64,000 bases of DNA, taken from NCBI RefSeq assembly GCF_001027745.1, contig NZ_LECU01000002.1, positions 310,001 to 374,000 on the forward strand, given 5' to 3'. A model generated the notes under the pieces. The model did no database searches. It was not told the origin of the DNA and saw only the letters and a list, made by a program, of their open reading frames with translations. This stretch comes from Pedobacter sp. BMA. GTDB taxonomy: Bacteria > Bacteroidota > Bacteroidia > Sphingobacteriales > Sphingobacteriaceae. The translations under genes and the position numbers were made by a program. Numbering within the stretch: the stretch's first letter is position 1; the number at the start of each line of letters is the position of its first letter. Below, piece after piece: positions 37,226 through 46,884 of this stretch.

Positions 37226-38251
37226 TTAATCTATTTGATCGAAATTAATCACGGCCTTAATTACCTCTGACTGCGATGTGAGCAATACATCAAACGTTTG
37301 AGGAACATCAATAAAAGAAAGCTTATGTGTAATGAAATCTGCGGGTTTTAAAATTCCCTTCTGGATATATGTAATAACACTACGGAAATCTTCGTGTGAT
37401 GCATTTCTACTGCTTCTCATTGTTGTCTCCCTCTTATGGAATTCCGGATGACTGATTATGATATCCTTTTTTTGGAGGCCGATCAAAATCAATCGACCAC
37501 CATGAGCGAGTAATGGCACGGCGCCATTTATCGCGTTAACGTTTCCGCTGCATTCTATGATAACAGTTGGCATATCTCCATTGGTGATTTCCATTAACCT
37601 CTGCTGAACATCTTCATTAGATGGATTTATAGTTTCCTGAATAGCTAATTTTTCCTTACAAAAGTTCAATCGCGCGTCATTCAAATCCATCACAATCACA
37701 TTTCCTCCAGAAAGTTGTGCAAGCTTTGCTGCTCCAAGCCCAATCGGACCTGCACCAATTACCAAAACATATTCACCTTGGGTAATCTGTGATAATGATA
37801 CCCCATGGGCACCTATGGCTAATGGTTCTACAAGGCTTAATTCATCTAACGATAAGCCATTGCCCAGAACTAGAGATGACTGAGGTACGGAAATATACTC
37901 CTGCATTCCCCCGTCTTCATGCACGCCAAATACACTGATGCTTTCACAACAGTTATTTTTACCACTTCGGCAAGCAATACATTTACCACACGAAAAGTAT
38001 GGATAAACTGCTACATAATCTCCAATTTTAAATAGGCTGTTTTCTTCAATTGCTACAATCTCAGCAGCAATTTCATGGCCTAATACCCTTGGATATTCAA
38101 AAAATGGCTGATTTCCGGAAAAGGCATGATAATCTGTACCACATATTCCAATTCGACGAACTTTTAGTATAGCGAATCCCTTTTTGTGTAATGGATACTT
38201 TTTTTCTAAAAACATAAGCTTGCCAGGCTCAATACAAGTTAATGCAATCAT
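37226..38251 (-). CDS. Zinc-type alcohol/polyol dehydrogenase of the fucose locus
   Basis: 341 aa medium-chain zinc dehydrogenase. Catalytic zinc ligands occur in GICGTDYHAFSG and LGHEIAAEI; the structural zinc loop is CGKCIACRSGKNNCC; the Rossmann motif is VIGAGPIGLGAAKLA. It resembles the L-threonine/sorbitol/galactonate dehydrogenase branch. It is the last gene of the fucose operon; its ATG overlaps the stop of the aldo-keto reductase gene (TAATG). In non-phosphorylative fucose breakdown a dehydrogenase acts on 2-keto-3-deoxy-L-fuconate, and in others on L-fucose itself, so either role is possible. The genes for fuconolactonase, fuconate dehydratase and aldolase are not adjacent. Confidence 0.88.
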   Translation of the reverse strand: MIALTCIEPGKLMFLEKKYPLHKKGFAILKVRRIGICGTDYHAFSGNQPFFEYPRVLGHEIAAEIVAIEENSLFKIGDYVAVYPYFSCGKCIACRSGKNNCCESISVFGVHEDGGMQEYISVPQSSLVLGNGLSLDELSLVEPLAIGAHGVSLSQITQGEYVLVIGAGPIGLGAAKLAQLSGGNVIVMDLNDARLNFCKEKLAIQETINPSNEDVQQRLMEITNGDMPTVIIECSGNVNAINGAVPLLAHGGRLILIGLQKKDIIISHPEFHKRETTMRSSRNASHEDFRSVITYIQKGILKPADFITHKLSFIDVPQTFDVLLTSQSEVIKAVINFDQID

Positions 38252-39279
38252 TACACTTTTAATTTATTATTTATTAATCCAATTCTCTCCATCTCTTCCC
38301 AAAATTCATTTGGCACCTCAGCTGATGCCATTGCAATATTAACAGCAACCTTTTCAACCTTTGAAGTACTCATTGCAATGCTCTTAATCCCTGGAAAACG
38401 GGTTGAAAAATTATAACATACCTCTGCTGGCAGTAAATGAAATTTCTTACACAACTCAAAGAAATCTTCACGCCACTTAAGCAGAGCCCGATCGGCAGAT
38501 TTACTCCCATCTACAAATCTGTAATTGTAAAAGTCGCTGCCTATTAAAAAACCTCCATTAAAAATTGCAGAATTAATAACTGGTATATTTTTTTTGTTTA
38601 ATAAGGATAAAAATTCTACCAGGTCATTTGGGTGGGAGTGAACGGTTAGACTATTTGCAATCATAACCCAATCCAAATCAACATCTGCGCAGATTTTTTC
38701 AATTATTTTCCAGTCCTTTGCCCCTATTCCAACTGCTTTTACTCTTCCCGCAGCCTTTAATTCTTTCAATGCACGGTAAGCTTCAAGCACATCATCATAA
38801 CGTTTGTGATAATCTTCAGTATTTTTTGCAGCTGACAGATATTCATCAGGATCGTGAACAGAAACAAATTCTGTGTTATATTTACCTAGAAGGCAATTGC
38901 CTTGTTCAAAACATTCCAAAATCCCCTGATAGCTAATTTTTTGGATTGCATCATATTTAAGATCTTTCCAGACTCCTGGCTCAAAAGTTGGCTCCGGGGA
39001 TAAAAGCTCCGTTCTAAACCAACCTAGCTTGTTAGATATGACAACTTTAGGAGGATCAATATTGAGTTCGGACAAGCTTTGTCCCAGCACCTCCAAAGCA
39101 AGTCCAGCCCCGTATTTGCCCGCTGTATCAAAAAAAGCAATACCTCGTGAATGTTCTATGACTGCCTTTATAATTTCCTTTTTAGATTCAAAGGATTGTG
39201 ACTGGTAAAGATTGCCAAGCCCACTTGTACCAAATACGATATTTGGGATCTGCACACTGGCATTTAAATTATCGGTCAT
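38251..39279 (-). CDS. L-fucose dehydrogenase-like aldo/keto reductase
   Basis: 342 aa from ATG 39279; the frame is open to a TTG at 39312 and contains a further ATG at 39300, but the family normally starts close to the IPNIVFGTSGLGNLY motif, so the later ATG is my choice. The Asp and Tyr of the tetrad are visible in FFDTAGKYGAGLALE. The sequence fits the D-threo-aldose 1-dehydrogenase/L-fucose dehydrogenase group, which oxidises fucose to its lactone with NAD(P). It overlaps the mutarotase gene by about 11 bp and the downstream dehydrogenase by one base, as expected in a tightly coupled operon. Confidence 0.85.
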   Translation of the reverse strand: MTDNLNASVQIPNIVFGTSGLGNLYQSQSFESKKEIIKAVIEHSRGIAFFDTAGKYGAGLALEVLGQSLSELNIDPPKVVISNKLGWFRTELLSPEPTFEPGVWKDLKYDAIQKISYQGILECFEQGNCLLGKYNTEFVSVHDPDEYLSAAKNTEDYHKRYDDVLEAYRALKELKAAGRVKAVGIGAKDWKIIEKICADVDLDWVMIANSLTVHSHPNDLVEFLSLLNKKNIPVINSAIFNGGFLIGSDFYNYRFVDGSKSADRALLKWREDFFELCKKFHLLPAEVCYNFSTRFPGIKSIAMSTSKVEKVAVNIAMASAEVPNEFWEEMERIGLINNKLKV

Positions 39280-39631
39280 TTTTAATAGCTTGCTGCTCAT
39301 AATCCAGTTCAAAAATTCTTTTCATTAACACCCACTTTTCTCCAGGGTCAGACCATGGTAGCGCTTGTTGGAAATTCCACATAAGCCTCTCCCACTCCTG
39401 AACATGTTTATTAGATTTATCAAGTAATTTCTTTTTTTCAAAAGTAAACTCATCTGTAGTTTCCATGACCATAAACAAGCGATTGGAGGTTCGATATATT
39501 TCCATAGACAGAACCCCCGATTCGATGATGCTTTGGGAGATTTCTGGCCAACCATTTCTGTGATGTTCTTCATATTCCCTGATCAGTCTATCATCATCAA
39601 TGAGATCTAAGGCAAGTGCATATTTTTTCAT
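39269..39631 (-). CDS. L-rhamnose/L-fucose mutarotase (RhaM family)
   Basis: 120 aa, cytoplasmic. The RhaM-like pattern is EYEEHHRNGWPEISQSIIES in the first third and EIYRTSNRLFMVMETTDEF in the middle, then conserved WERLMWNFQQALPW. It interconverts alpha and beta anomers of a deoxy-hexose so that the next enzyme can use it. Its position, 2 bp after the fucose permease gene and overlapping the fucose-dehydrogenase-like gene, makes L-fucose the likely substrate. Confidence 0.88.
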   Translation of the reverse strand: MKKYALALDLIDDDRLIREYEEHHRNGWPEISQSIIESGVLSMEIYRTSNRLFMVMETTDEFTFEKKKLLDKSNKHVQEWERLMWNFQQALPWSDPGEKWVLMKRIFELDYEQQAIKNDR

Positions 39632-39633
39632 TT

Positions 39634-40917
39634 TTATAAAGTTGTGGTAGGTTTTGATTTAATTTTTGTTTCATTAGGACGATGCCCCTTCCAGCCATAG
39701 CATGCTACAATAGCAAAACATATCAAAGGAACGATATAGCCATTTTGAAGATTTCCACTTCCATCACTGACATATCCAAAAATCCTTGGAATAATAGCGC
39801 CACCTACTATAGACATGATAATCAGACTACTTCCATAAGCGGTATCGCTACCCAGCCCTTTTATGCCGAGCGCAAATATGGTAGGGAACATGATAGACAT
39901 AAAAAAACTAATCGCAATTACTGAATAGATAGTGAGCATCCCGGTGCAAAAAATTGCTGGAAGACATAATAAAAGACATATTAGGGCAGATATCGCCAAT
40001 AGATTGTAGCTCTGGAAAAAACGCATCAAAAAGGTACCTACAAAACGGCCAACCATAAAAGCAATGCCGCATATCCCCAGATACAGCGCTGCACGCTCGC
40101 CCGATAATCCGGCCGATGACGATGCATAAAGAATAAAAAGACTCAGTATACAAACTTGTGCTCCAACGTAAAAAAACTGTGCAACCACAGCCCAACGAAG
40201 TTGGGGATACTTAAATGCCTGCAGTATGTTTCCTTTCTTTTCTTGTGCTTCTGCCTGACTTCCCTTTGGTAGCCTGGTAAAGGCAAAAATAACTGCGATA
40301 GTGAGCAGTATTGTGCCTAAAATAAAATAAGGAGCCTTGACCGATTGAGCTTCTGCTGCAAGTGCGAACTGCTTTTCGGTTGAACTCATCTTTCCAAGAA
40401 CGTCATCTGAAACACCTTTGACAAGAATAAATTTTGCTCCGATGATCGGTGCAAGGGAAGTAGCCAAACCATTAAAAGATTGAGCAAGATTCAATCTGAA
40501 AGAAGCTGTGGCGGGGTCACCAATTACCGAAACATACGGATTAGCAGCCGTCTCCAAAATGGTCAGTCCACATGCGATAACAAAAAGAGCAACCAGGAAA
40601 AACAGATATGACTGGGCATCGGCTGCAGGAACAAATAAAAAACATCCGGTCGAAAAAATGAGCAATCCTGTAATGATACCACTTTTGTATCCAAATCTCT
40701 TCATGAGCATACCTGCGGGGATAGCCATAATGAAATAGGCTACAAAAACAGCGGAATCGATCAGCGTTGCCTGAACCGTTGTAAGCTCAAATGACCTTTG
40801 TAAATGGGGGATCAATATCGGATCGAGATTGTGTGCAAATCCCCATAGAAAAAACAATGAAGTTACAAGTATTAATGCAAACTGGTTTTTATTCTTATTC
40901 ATAAATATATTCTTCAT
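39634..40917 (-). CDS. fucP: L-fucose:H+ symporter FucP-like permease
   Basis: 427 aa, 12 membrane helices, MFS sugar-proton symporter. The FucP family features are FFLWGFAHNLDPILIPHLQ in TM1, LETAANPYVSVIGDP in TM4-5, RLNLAQSFNGLATSLAPIIG, and GTFLMRFF further on. It imports the monosaccharide released in the periplasm. It follows the GH35 gene by 52 bp and precedes the mutarotase by 2 bp. A second Met five codons later is an alternative start. Confidence 0.9.
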   Translation of the reverse strand: MKNIFMNKNKNQFALILVTSLFFLWGFAHNLDPILIPHLQRSFELTTVQATLIDSAVFVAYFIMAIPAGMLMKRFGYKSGIITGLLIFSTGCFLFVPAADAQSYLFFLVALFVIACGLTILETAANPYVSVIGDPATASFRLNLAQSFNGLATSLAPIIGAKFILVKGVSDDVLGKMSSTEKQFALAAEAQSVKAPYFILGTILLTIAVIFAFTRLPKGSQAEAQEKKGNILQAFKYPQLRWAVVAQFFYVGAQVCILSLFILYASSSAGLSGERAALYLGICGIAFMVGRFVGTFLMRFFQSYNLLAISALICLLLCLPAIFCTGMLTIYSVIAISFFMSIMFPTIFALGIKGLGSDTAYGSSLIIMSIVGGAIIPRIFGYVSDGSGNLQNGYIVPLICFAIVACYGWKGHRPNETKIKSKPTTTL

Positions 40918-40969
40918 GTATTAATTAGGCGCTTAATTTTCTGGCAGTGATTATGGTAAAATAGATCCA

Positions 40970-43354
40970 CTACATTTTAAAAGGGCTAACACTGATATAG
41001 ATGTTATAATCCTTAATCATTCCGGATTTATTTTTATCACTCCTTGGAAGATACCTAAAGCCCTTTATTTGATATTCTGCTCCCAGATCAATCACAACCT
41101 GATGTGGATGTGGGACAGTACCGCCAATGTATTGAGACTGCCAGAATGTTGATTCCTGATTATCGTAAATCCTATCTGCTGCATGGTTGGCTGCTGTCAT
41201 TTCCTCACTATCAGCGTAAATTACCTTCCATTTTTGAGTGGATATCATATGATTTTCAGCATCCATGACCTGTAATTCTGCAATTGCACTGGTCATGTCT
41301 TTATCAAGCTGTGAAGTTGTAGCCTCTAAACAGAAATACCTTCCTATGGTAATATTTTTTAACATGATATCTTTCCAGTTTTTCTGATCATCGAATTTGC
41401 CTTTCAGAACAGGTATCACAGATGATAAGTCGAGTTTCTGTCCGTTTTTACGCACTAAAAGTGAGGCATCTGGAACAATTTTATCCACAACTGGTCTTTT
41501 TAATCCCATCATTGTGCTTTGAATTGGTACTTCAAGATCCAATACTATAATCTCATTGATTCCTTTCTTTAACCATACCCCTGGAACGAACATCGTTTGC
41601 TGTGGGCCAATTTTCCAAAACCTCCCTATATTATGTCCGTTTACCCATACCATCCCTTTGCTCCAAGTGCTCAGATCCAGGTAGGTATCGCCAGTTTTGC
41701 TAAGTTTAAAGTTAGCCTTATGCCAAGCCGGCCCAGTTGCATGCTCATTCTTGAAAATCATTTTTGATTGAAAATCATAATCTACCGGAAAACTGTAACA
41801 AGACCATTCGGTTAATTCTTCAGACCGATCCCCTTCAAAAATTTCTACCTTCTGGGTAATGCCCTTTCGATCAATAATGGCTTCACCAAAATTCACACGT
41901 CCTGTTGTTTCTACTAATATATCTAAAACAGCATCCCGAGATACTGGAGGAATCTGCACAGTATTTTCTGCCCTTCTCCGGTCTATGTTACCCACCAATT
42001 TTCCATTGATAAAAATTGATGCCCAATCATGTACATCAGTAATGACTAGCTTTCTTGGAACAGTTGAAGCCGTTAGATTGGTTCGATAATTAATCCTTCC
42101 CCATCCCTGGTCAAACATCTCCATGGGCATAATGCTTTTGCTTTTTTGGGCGGGGGGTAAATTCTCAAATAGATTGGCAGACTTAATGAAGGTGATTTTG
42201 GGTATTTCGATAACCTCTAAAGCGGTTGGCATAACACCGATTTTTTCACCTGGATTGAGATAATTCTTTAAAAGATCTCTCACGGCAAAAAACTTATCCG
42301 TTGGCCTTCCTTGTTCATCGATCGGCGCATCATAATCATAACTGGTGACCATAGGTGAATATGGCGGAGCGTTTGCGCCACCCCACTGTCCAAAAGTCGT
42401 TCCTCCATGAGCCATGTATAGACTAAAGGAAATTCTTCTTTCCATCATATCTTTCAAACTTCCGATAAAGCTGTTGATTGATCGTGTTTCATGAGGCCTC
42501 CCCCAATTATCAAACCATCCCGTCCAGTATTCGCTGCACATCAATGGCGCTGATGGGTATAGTTTTTTAAAAAGCTCAAACTGTTTATCAATATCTGATC
42601 CCGCACCAAAATTTAATGTTACCGCAACACTTGGCGCAGTTTGGTAATTGTTAAAATTCGAAGACCAATCACAGCGCATGAGCTGAACCCGATCAAAGCC
42701 TGCAGCCAGCACATTTTTTCTTGTCGCTTCCATATAATCTCCATCTTTGCCAAAAGCACCATATTCATTTTCTACCTGAACCATAATGATTGATCCCCCT
42801 TTTTGGATTTGAAGAGAAGAAAGCTGTTTACCAACCTCTTTTAAATATTTACCAGATCTTTCCATGAAGAAAGGATCATCCTTACTACGGACTTTTACAT
42901 CCTTTTTCTTTAATAACCACCAAGGTAAACCACCCATATCCCATTCTGCACAAGCATATGGGCCAGGCCTTACTATACAGTACATTCCATTGGCTTGAAT
43001 CAGCCTGACAAATTCGGCTACATCTTTTTGCCCTGAAAAATCAAAACTATCCATTCTTTCCTCGTGGAGATTCCAAAACAGATAGATACAAACTGTATTC
43101 ATGCCCATTGCCTTTAACATTTTGATGCGATGGTCCCAATAAGCACGGGGGATTCGAGGAAAGTGGAGTTCACCTGCACGAATTAGAAACGGTTTACCAT
43201 TTAATAGAAATTCATTTTGTCCAAGCGTAAAATCTGATGTTTGAACAGAAGCAGTCTTGATGGCGCCTATATTTGTTTTTTCTATGTTATTTTGGGCCTG
43301 TGTTGAATAATAAGCCGCTACACAAAACACAAATGCCAAAATCAGTTTCTTCAT
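40970..43354 (-). CDS. GH35 beta-galactosidase, secreted
   Basis: 794 aa with a signal peptide (1-20). The GH35 catalytic barrel (~45-370) shows RAGELHFPRIPR, the acid/base Glu197 in VENEYG and the nucleophile Glu275 in CSEYWTGWFDNWG. Galactose-binding-like jelly-roll regions follow (~430-610), with NGHNIGRFWKIGPQQTMFVPG typical of the family. The last ~130 residues include an F5/8 (discoidin) type carbohydrate-binding fold. It should remove terminal beta-galactose after fucose has been cut off by the upstream GH29 enzyme. The mature protein acts in the periplasm or on the surface. Confidence 0.92.
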   Translation of the reverse strand: MKKLILAFVFCVAAYYSTQAQNNIEKTNIGAIKTASVQTSDFTLGQNEFLLNGKPFLIRAGELHFPRIPRAYWDHRIKMLKAMGMNTVCIYLFWNLHEERMDSFDFSGQKDVAEFVRLIQANGMYCIVRPGPYACAEWDMGGLPWWLLKKKDVKVRSKDDPFFMERSGKYLKEVGKQLSSLQIQKGGSIIMVQVENEYGAFGKDGDYMEATRKNVLAAGFDRVQLMRCDWSSNFNNYQTAPSVAVTLNFGAGSDIDKQFELFKKLYPSAPLMCSEYWTGWFDNWGRPHETRSINSFIGSLKDMMERRISFSLYMAHGGTTFGQWGGANAPPYSPMVTSYDYDAPIDEQGRPTDKFFAVRDLLKNYLNPGEKIGVMPTALEVIEIPKITFIKSANLFENLPPAQKSKSIMPMEMFDQGWGRINYRTNLTASTVPRKLVITDVHDWASIFINGKLVGNIDRRRAENTVQIPPVSRDAVLDILVETTGRVNFGEAIIDRKGITQKVEIFEGDRSEELTEWSCYSFPVDYDFQSKMIFKNEHATGPAWHKANFKLSKTGDTYLDLSTWSKGMVWVNGHNIGRFWKIGPQQTMFVPGVWLKKGINEIIVLDLEVPIQSTMMGLKRPVVDKIVPDASLLVRKNGQKLDLSSVIPVLKGKFDDQKNWKDIMLKNITIGRYFCLEATTSQLDKDMTSAIAELQVMDAENHMISTQKWKVIYADSEEMTAANHAADRIYDNQESTFWQSQYIGGTVPHPHQVVIDLGAEYQIKGFRYLPRSDKNKSGMIKDYNIYISVSPFKM

Positions 43355-43441
43355 ATAAATTTATTTTCTAGTTACAGCAAAATCCCCAACAATTATTTGA
43401 TTAGTCTTGCTGTTATTATGTTTCAAACTTTAGTAATTCAT

Positions 43442-45100
43442 CTATGATATTTTGAGCGAAAATGCATAAGTGTGTTTTGGTTTAAAATTACCTAAACTCA
43501 CTTCAAGAAAATTTTCACCTTGCGTGAACGTCAATTTCTCGGCAGAGCCCGTAACCACCACATTCGAAACTGGTTTTTCTAAATTCGGACTTGCACTTTT
43601 CATGGATTTGATTCGAACAGTAGCACCCTCTGGCCAGCCCATTACGATAGCATATATGGTATTATCTTTTTTCGTAAAACGAATATCTGCCGAGGTAAAA
43701 GGCTTACTTTTGCCTTCATTGAAGCCTTGATCTTTTAAAGCCTGCTGGCTTTCAGTGGACGGCCCCTCACCAAAAATTTTCCATGGACGGGTATCGTATA
43801 TAGCCTCACTATTTACTTTCATCCAATCTCCAATCTCTTCTATTACGCTTCGCTCTATCTCATCTATTGTTCCATTTCCTCTCACAGGAACGCTTAACAA
43901 AAGATTGCCATTTTTGCTGACAACATCTGCAAGCGTGTGAACCACCGTTTTTGCACTTTTATAACTCTTATTCTCATAAACTGTTCTGTCGTAATGCCAA
44001 GAACCTAGACAAGTATCGGTTTGCCATGGTAGCGGTTCTATTTCATTACTATGTCCACGTTCTATGTCCCATACCATGCATTTACGCTGCTGCTTATCCA
44101 GTATTTTACCGAATATTACCGCCTCCAGTTTATTGTTCTTCTGGATGCTTTTATTATAAGCATAAGATGCAATGCGCAATCCGACATCACTAACCGGCCA
44201 AAGTGGCAATGCAGTATCGTCAAAGTAGATCAGATCCGGGGAATATTTATCTATGAGTTCAATGGTTCTGTTATAGAATTTTTCGCAGTATTTTTTTGAA
44301 GGTACGGAAGCGCCATTACCCCAATCCCATTGTTTGCCTGAAGAATTATTATCCCAGCTATTTTCACTTAAAGCATGATTTTGTGCATATAAATCCTGTG
44401 GGTTGAGGCCATCCCACCATTTTCCCTTCCCATCAGCAGCCGTTAATTTCCCATCATAAGGTATGCCTGCCATATTGCCTTTCAAATCTGATCTTTGAGC
44501 AGTTTCCATCCAGGTCCATGCGTGGGCTGCATGCACGCTCACGCCAAAATGCATTCCGTTACTACGGGCAGCTTTTTCCCACCCTTCAATGATATCTTTT
44601 TTAGGGCCAATTTTTGTAGAATTCCATTTATTTTGGTGGGAACTTTTAAAAAGATCAAAATTATCATGGTGATTAGCAAGAGCCATGAAATATTTTGCAC
44701 CTGCATTTTTGTATAAACTCAAAAGCTCTTGAGGATCCCATTTTTCAGCTTTCCACTCATTAATCACATCTTTAAAGCCAAACTTTGAAGGATGTCCATA
44801 TTTTTCAAGGTGATATTTATTTTGCCTGCTCCCCTCCATGTACATTTCCCTTGCATACCAGTCACCATGTTCCGGTTGACACTGCGGACCCCAATGTGCC
44901 CAGATTCCGAATTTGGCATTCCGAAACCAATCCGGGGTTTGATAAGATGACAGGGACTCCCAGCTCGGTTTAAATGGCCCAGGAATATATCCGATTCCAG
45001 GGACTTCCAGGATTTTCTGTGCAGCATTTAGGTTTTTTCCTAATGCTAAAGCAGGTACACCCAAAGCAAGATGTTTAAGCAGGTCTCTTCTATTAATCAT
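43442..45100 (-). CDS. GH29 alpha-L-fucosidase with Tat-like signal
   Basis: 552 aa. The N-terminus, INRRDLLKHLALGVPALAL, has a twin-arginine-like motif, so folded export is possible. The GH29 (betaalpha)8 domain (~50-420) contains KFGIWAHWGPQ, ALANHHDNFDLF and the nucleophile Asp294 in LIYFDDTALP. A C-terminal beta-sandwich follows (~440-552). The acid/base residue cannot be assigned safely. The enzyme should release L-fucose from glycans or small glycosides and supply the permease. It is 134 bp after susD, with a strong hairpin in the gap, and 87 bp before the beta-galactosidase gene. Confidence 0.9.
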   Translation of the reverse strand: MINRRDLLKHLALGVPALALGKNLNAAQKILEVPGIGYIPGPFKPSWESLSSYQTPDWFRNAKFGIWAHWGPQCQPEHGDWYAREMYMEGSRQNKYHLEKYGHPSKFGFKDVINEWKAEKWDPQELLSLYKNAGAKYFMALANHHDNFDLFKSSHQNKWNSTKIGPKKDIIEGWEKAARSNGMHFGVSVHAAHAWTWMETAQRSDLKGNMAGIPYDGKLTAADGKGKWWDGLNPQDLYAQNHALSENSWDNNSSGKQWDWGNGASVPSKKYCEKFYNRTIELIDKYSPDLIYFDDTALPLWPVSDVGLRIASYAYNKSIQKNNKLEAVIFGKILDKQQRKCMVWDIERGHSNEIEPLPWQTDTCLGSWHYDRTVYENKSYKSAKTVVHTLADVVSKNGNLLLSVPVRGNGTIDEIERSVIEEIGDWMKVNSEAIYDTRPWKIFGEGPSTESQQALKDQGFNEGKSKPFTSADIRFTKKDNTIYAIVMGWPEGATVRIKSMKSASPNLEKPVSNVVVTGSAEKLTFTQGENFLEVSLGNFKPKHTYAFSLKIS

Positions 45101-45151
45101 TTTTAAAGGTATTTAGCTAATATTTATTTTATGCTTATATTCTATTTAATA

Positions 45152-45191
45152 AGCTAATAAAATGATAGACATCTCTATCATTTTATTAGCT
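45152..45191 (-). promoter_or_regulatory. 17-bp perfect hairpin between susD and the glycosidases
   Basis: AGCTAATAAAATGATAG (45152-45168) and CTATCATTTTATTAGCT (45175-45191) pair perfectly around a 6-nt loop, with no T-run in the leftward direction beyond the T-rich flank. It lies 42 bp after the susD stop. It probably stabilises the susCD message or partly terminates it, lowering expression of the downstream enzymes. Confidence 0.7.
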
Positions 45192-45233
45192 ATAGGGTGC
45201 ATATTGAAATATGGTTCAACATGCACCATATAT

Positions 45234-46859
45234 CTAATAACCAGCGTTTTGCTTAAGATTTTTATTTACCTGGATTTCCTTTTGTGGAATAGGCCAAAGC
45301 TCATTTATCCCTTTTTTAAAGGCTCTTTTTTGATAAATAAAATAACCTTGATCATCTACAGGAAAGTCTCTATATGTTGAGGGGGTGTTGGTCAATTTCA
45401 TTCCTGTAAATTGTTTATTAAGCTCTTCAGCAGCGATGCCCCAGCGCAGGATATCGTAATATCTAATCCCTTCGAAAGCAAGCTCTACCCGACGTTCTCG
45501 TCTAACAATTGTCCGTAAAGATGCAGGATCAAGTTGCGTCACGGCTGGCATATTAACTGAAGATCTTTTACGAATCACATTAATGGTTTGGTCAAGCAGA
45601 CTTTGTGTTAATCCTCCTCCAGACTCAATCATTGATTCCAGGTAACCTAGCAAAACTTCCGGGTACCTGATCAAAATTGCATTTTGACCTGAATTCTGAA
45701 GATTACCCGTGTAACTGGGGTCCATTGTCTTCATGATACAATATCCACTCCAACCATACCTGTTGAAACGATCTGGTGAGGATGTGCCTGGTCTTGAAAC
45801 ATATGTTTGTCCTCTAAACATAGAGCGATCAGATATCATGATCGTAAAATCCAGCCTAGGATCTCTGTTAGCATAGGGCGTATTTGTGTTATACAAGGGC
45901 GATTCCGTAATTGGTCTGCCATCAATACATTCAAACTCTTTCACCAACTCATTGTACGGGGAGAACTGGTGCCATCCACCAAAAGCCTCTGGATAAAGAT
46001 ATTGAGGAACCGGATGGGAATAAGTATCCTGAATATATTGGGTACTCAAGATAATTTCCTTACTGAACTCATTTGAAATATAGAAAAGCTGGCTAAAGTC
46101 ATCTTGGACAATATAAGCTTTGCTGTCAATGATCTTCTTGTAGGTGACTGCTGCGTCACTCCATTTTTTTTCAAACATCTGTAATCTTCCTAAAACTGCC
46201 AATGCAGACCCTGCAGTGAAACGGCCACTTTCAGCGTTAGGTCTGGTAACAGGAAGGACCGCAGCGCTCTCTTTAAGTTCTGTTTCTAAAAATGACCAGA
46301 TTTCGCTTTTCGATGCGCGGGAAACGGAGTTGGCTTCACTTATATTCAGGACATTTTTAACCAAGGGCACATCACCAAAATACACCGTCAGATTGAAATA
46401 TTCATAAGCTCTTAGCGCTCTTACTTCAGCAATCATTATTTTCTTAGCGTTTTCATCCATGGTTACTGTGCCAATGTGAGCCAAAAAATTATTACAGGTT
46501 GTAATCCGTTGATAGGAATTATCCCAATAGCCGGAAGTTACCCAATATGCTGAATTAAGTGATCCATCCGTTACCCTGTCCGGAGACATTTCTTTCTCAG
46601 ATCCATTACCTGCCATTAAATCCAGCCACATCATGGAAAGTGGATGCCACCAATCCTGACCTCCCCATCCGCTTTGTGCTCTGTAAACCCCTGTCAGGGC
46701 TAGCTTTGCATCACCCTCTGTCTTCCAAAAAGTGGCATCCGACACCCTGTCCAAAGGTTGTTTATCAAAAAAGTCCTTTTTACATCCACTCATCGTCAAT
46801 GATACAACCACCATAATAATGGTTGAGGAAACTATATATTTAGATATTTGATTTTTCAT
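45234..46859 (-). CDS. SusD/RagB-family surface glycan-binding lipoprotein
   Basis: 541 aa. A lipoprotein leader ends in MSGC, so the mature protein begins at that Cys. SusD features follow: the tetratrico-like helical pairs with the DKQPLDRVSDATFW start, AEVRALRAYEYFNLTVYFGDVPL, and the C-terminal SusD domain beginning near residue 270 (RRERRVELAFEGIRYYDILRW). Together with the SusC transporter encoded 25 bp upstream it should bind a fucosylated glycan and close over the TonB-dependent pore. Ligand identity is inferred from the GH29/GH35 neighbours. Confidence 0.92.
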   Translation of the reverse strand: MKNQISKYIVSSTIIMVVVSLTMSGCKKDFFDKQPLDRVSDATFWKTEGDAKLALTGVYRAQSGWGGQDWWHPLSMMWLDLMAGNGSEKEMSPDRVTDGSLNSAYWVTSGYWDNSYQRITTCNNFLAHIGTVTMDENAKKIMIAEVRALRAYEYFNLTVYFGDVPLVKNVLNISEANSVSRASKSEIWSFLETELKESAAVLPVTRPNAESGRFTAGSALAVLGRLQMFEKKWSDAAVTYKKIIDSKAYIVQDDFSQLFYISNEFSKEIILSTQYIQDTYSHPVPQYLYPEAFGGWHQFSPYNELVKEFECIDGRPITESPLYNTNTPYANRDPRLDFTIMISDRSMFRGQTYVSRPGTSSPDRFNRYGWSGYCIMKTMDPSYTGNLQNSGQNAILIRYPEVLLGYLESMIESGGGLTQSLLDQTINVIRKRSSVNMPAVTQLDPASLRTIVRRERRVELAFEGIRYYDILRWGIAAEELNKQFTGMKLTNTPSTYRDFPVDDQGYFIYQKRAFKKGINELWPIPQKEIQVNKNLKQNAGY

Positions 46860-46884
46860 CGTTATAATTTTTATTGCAGCTTAA

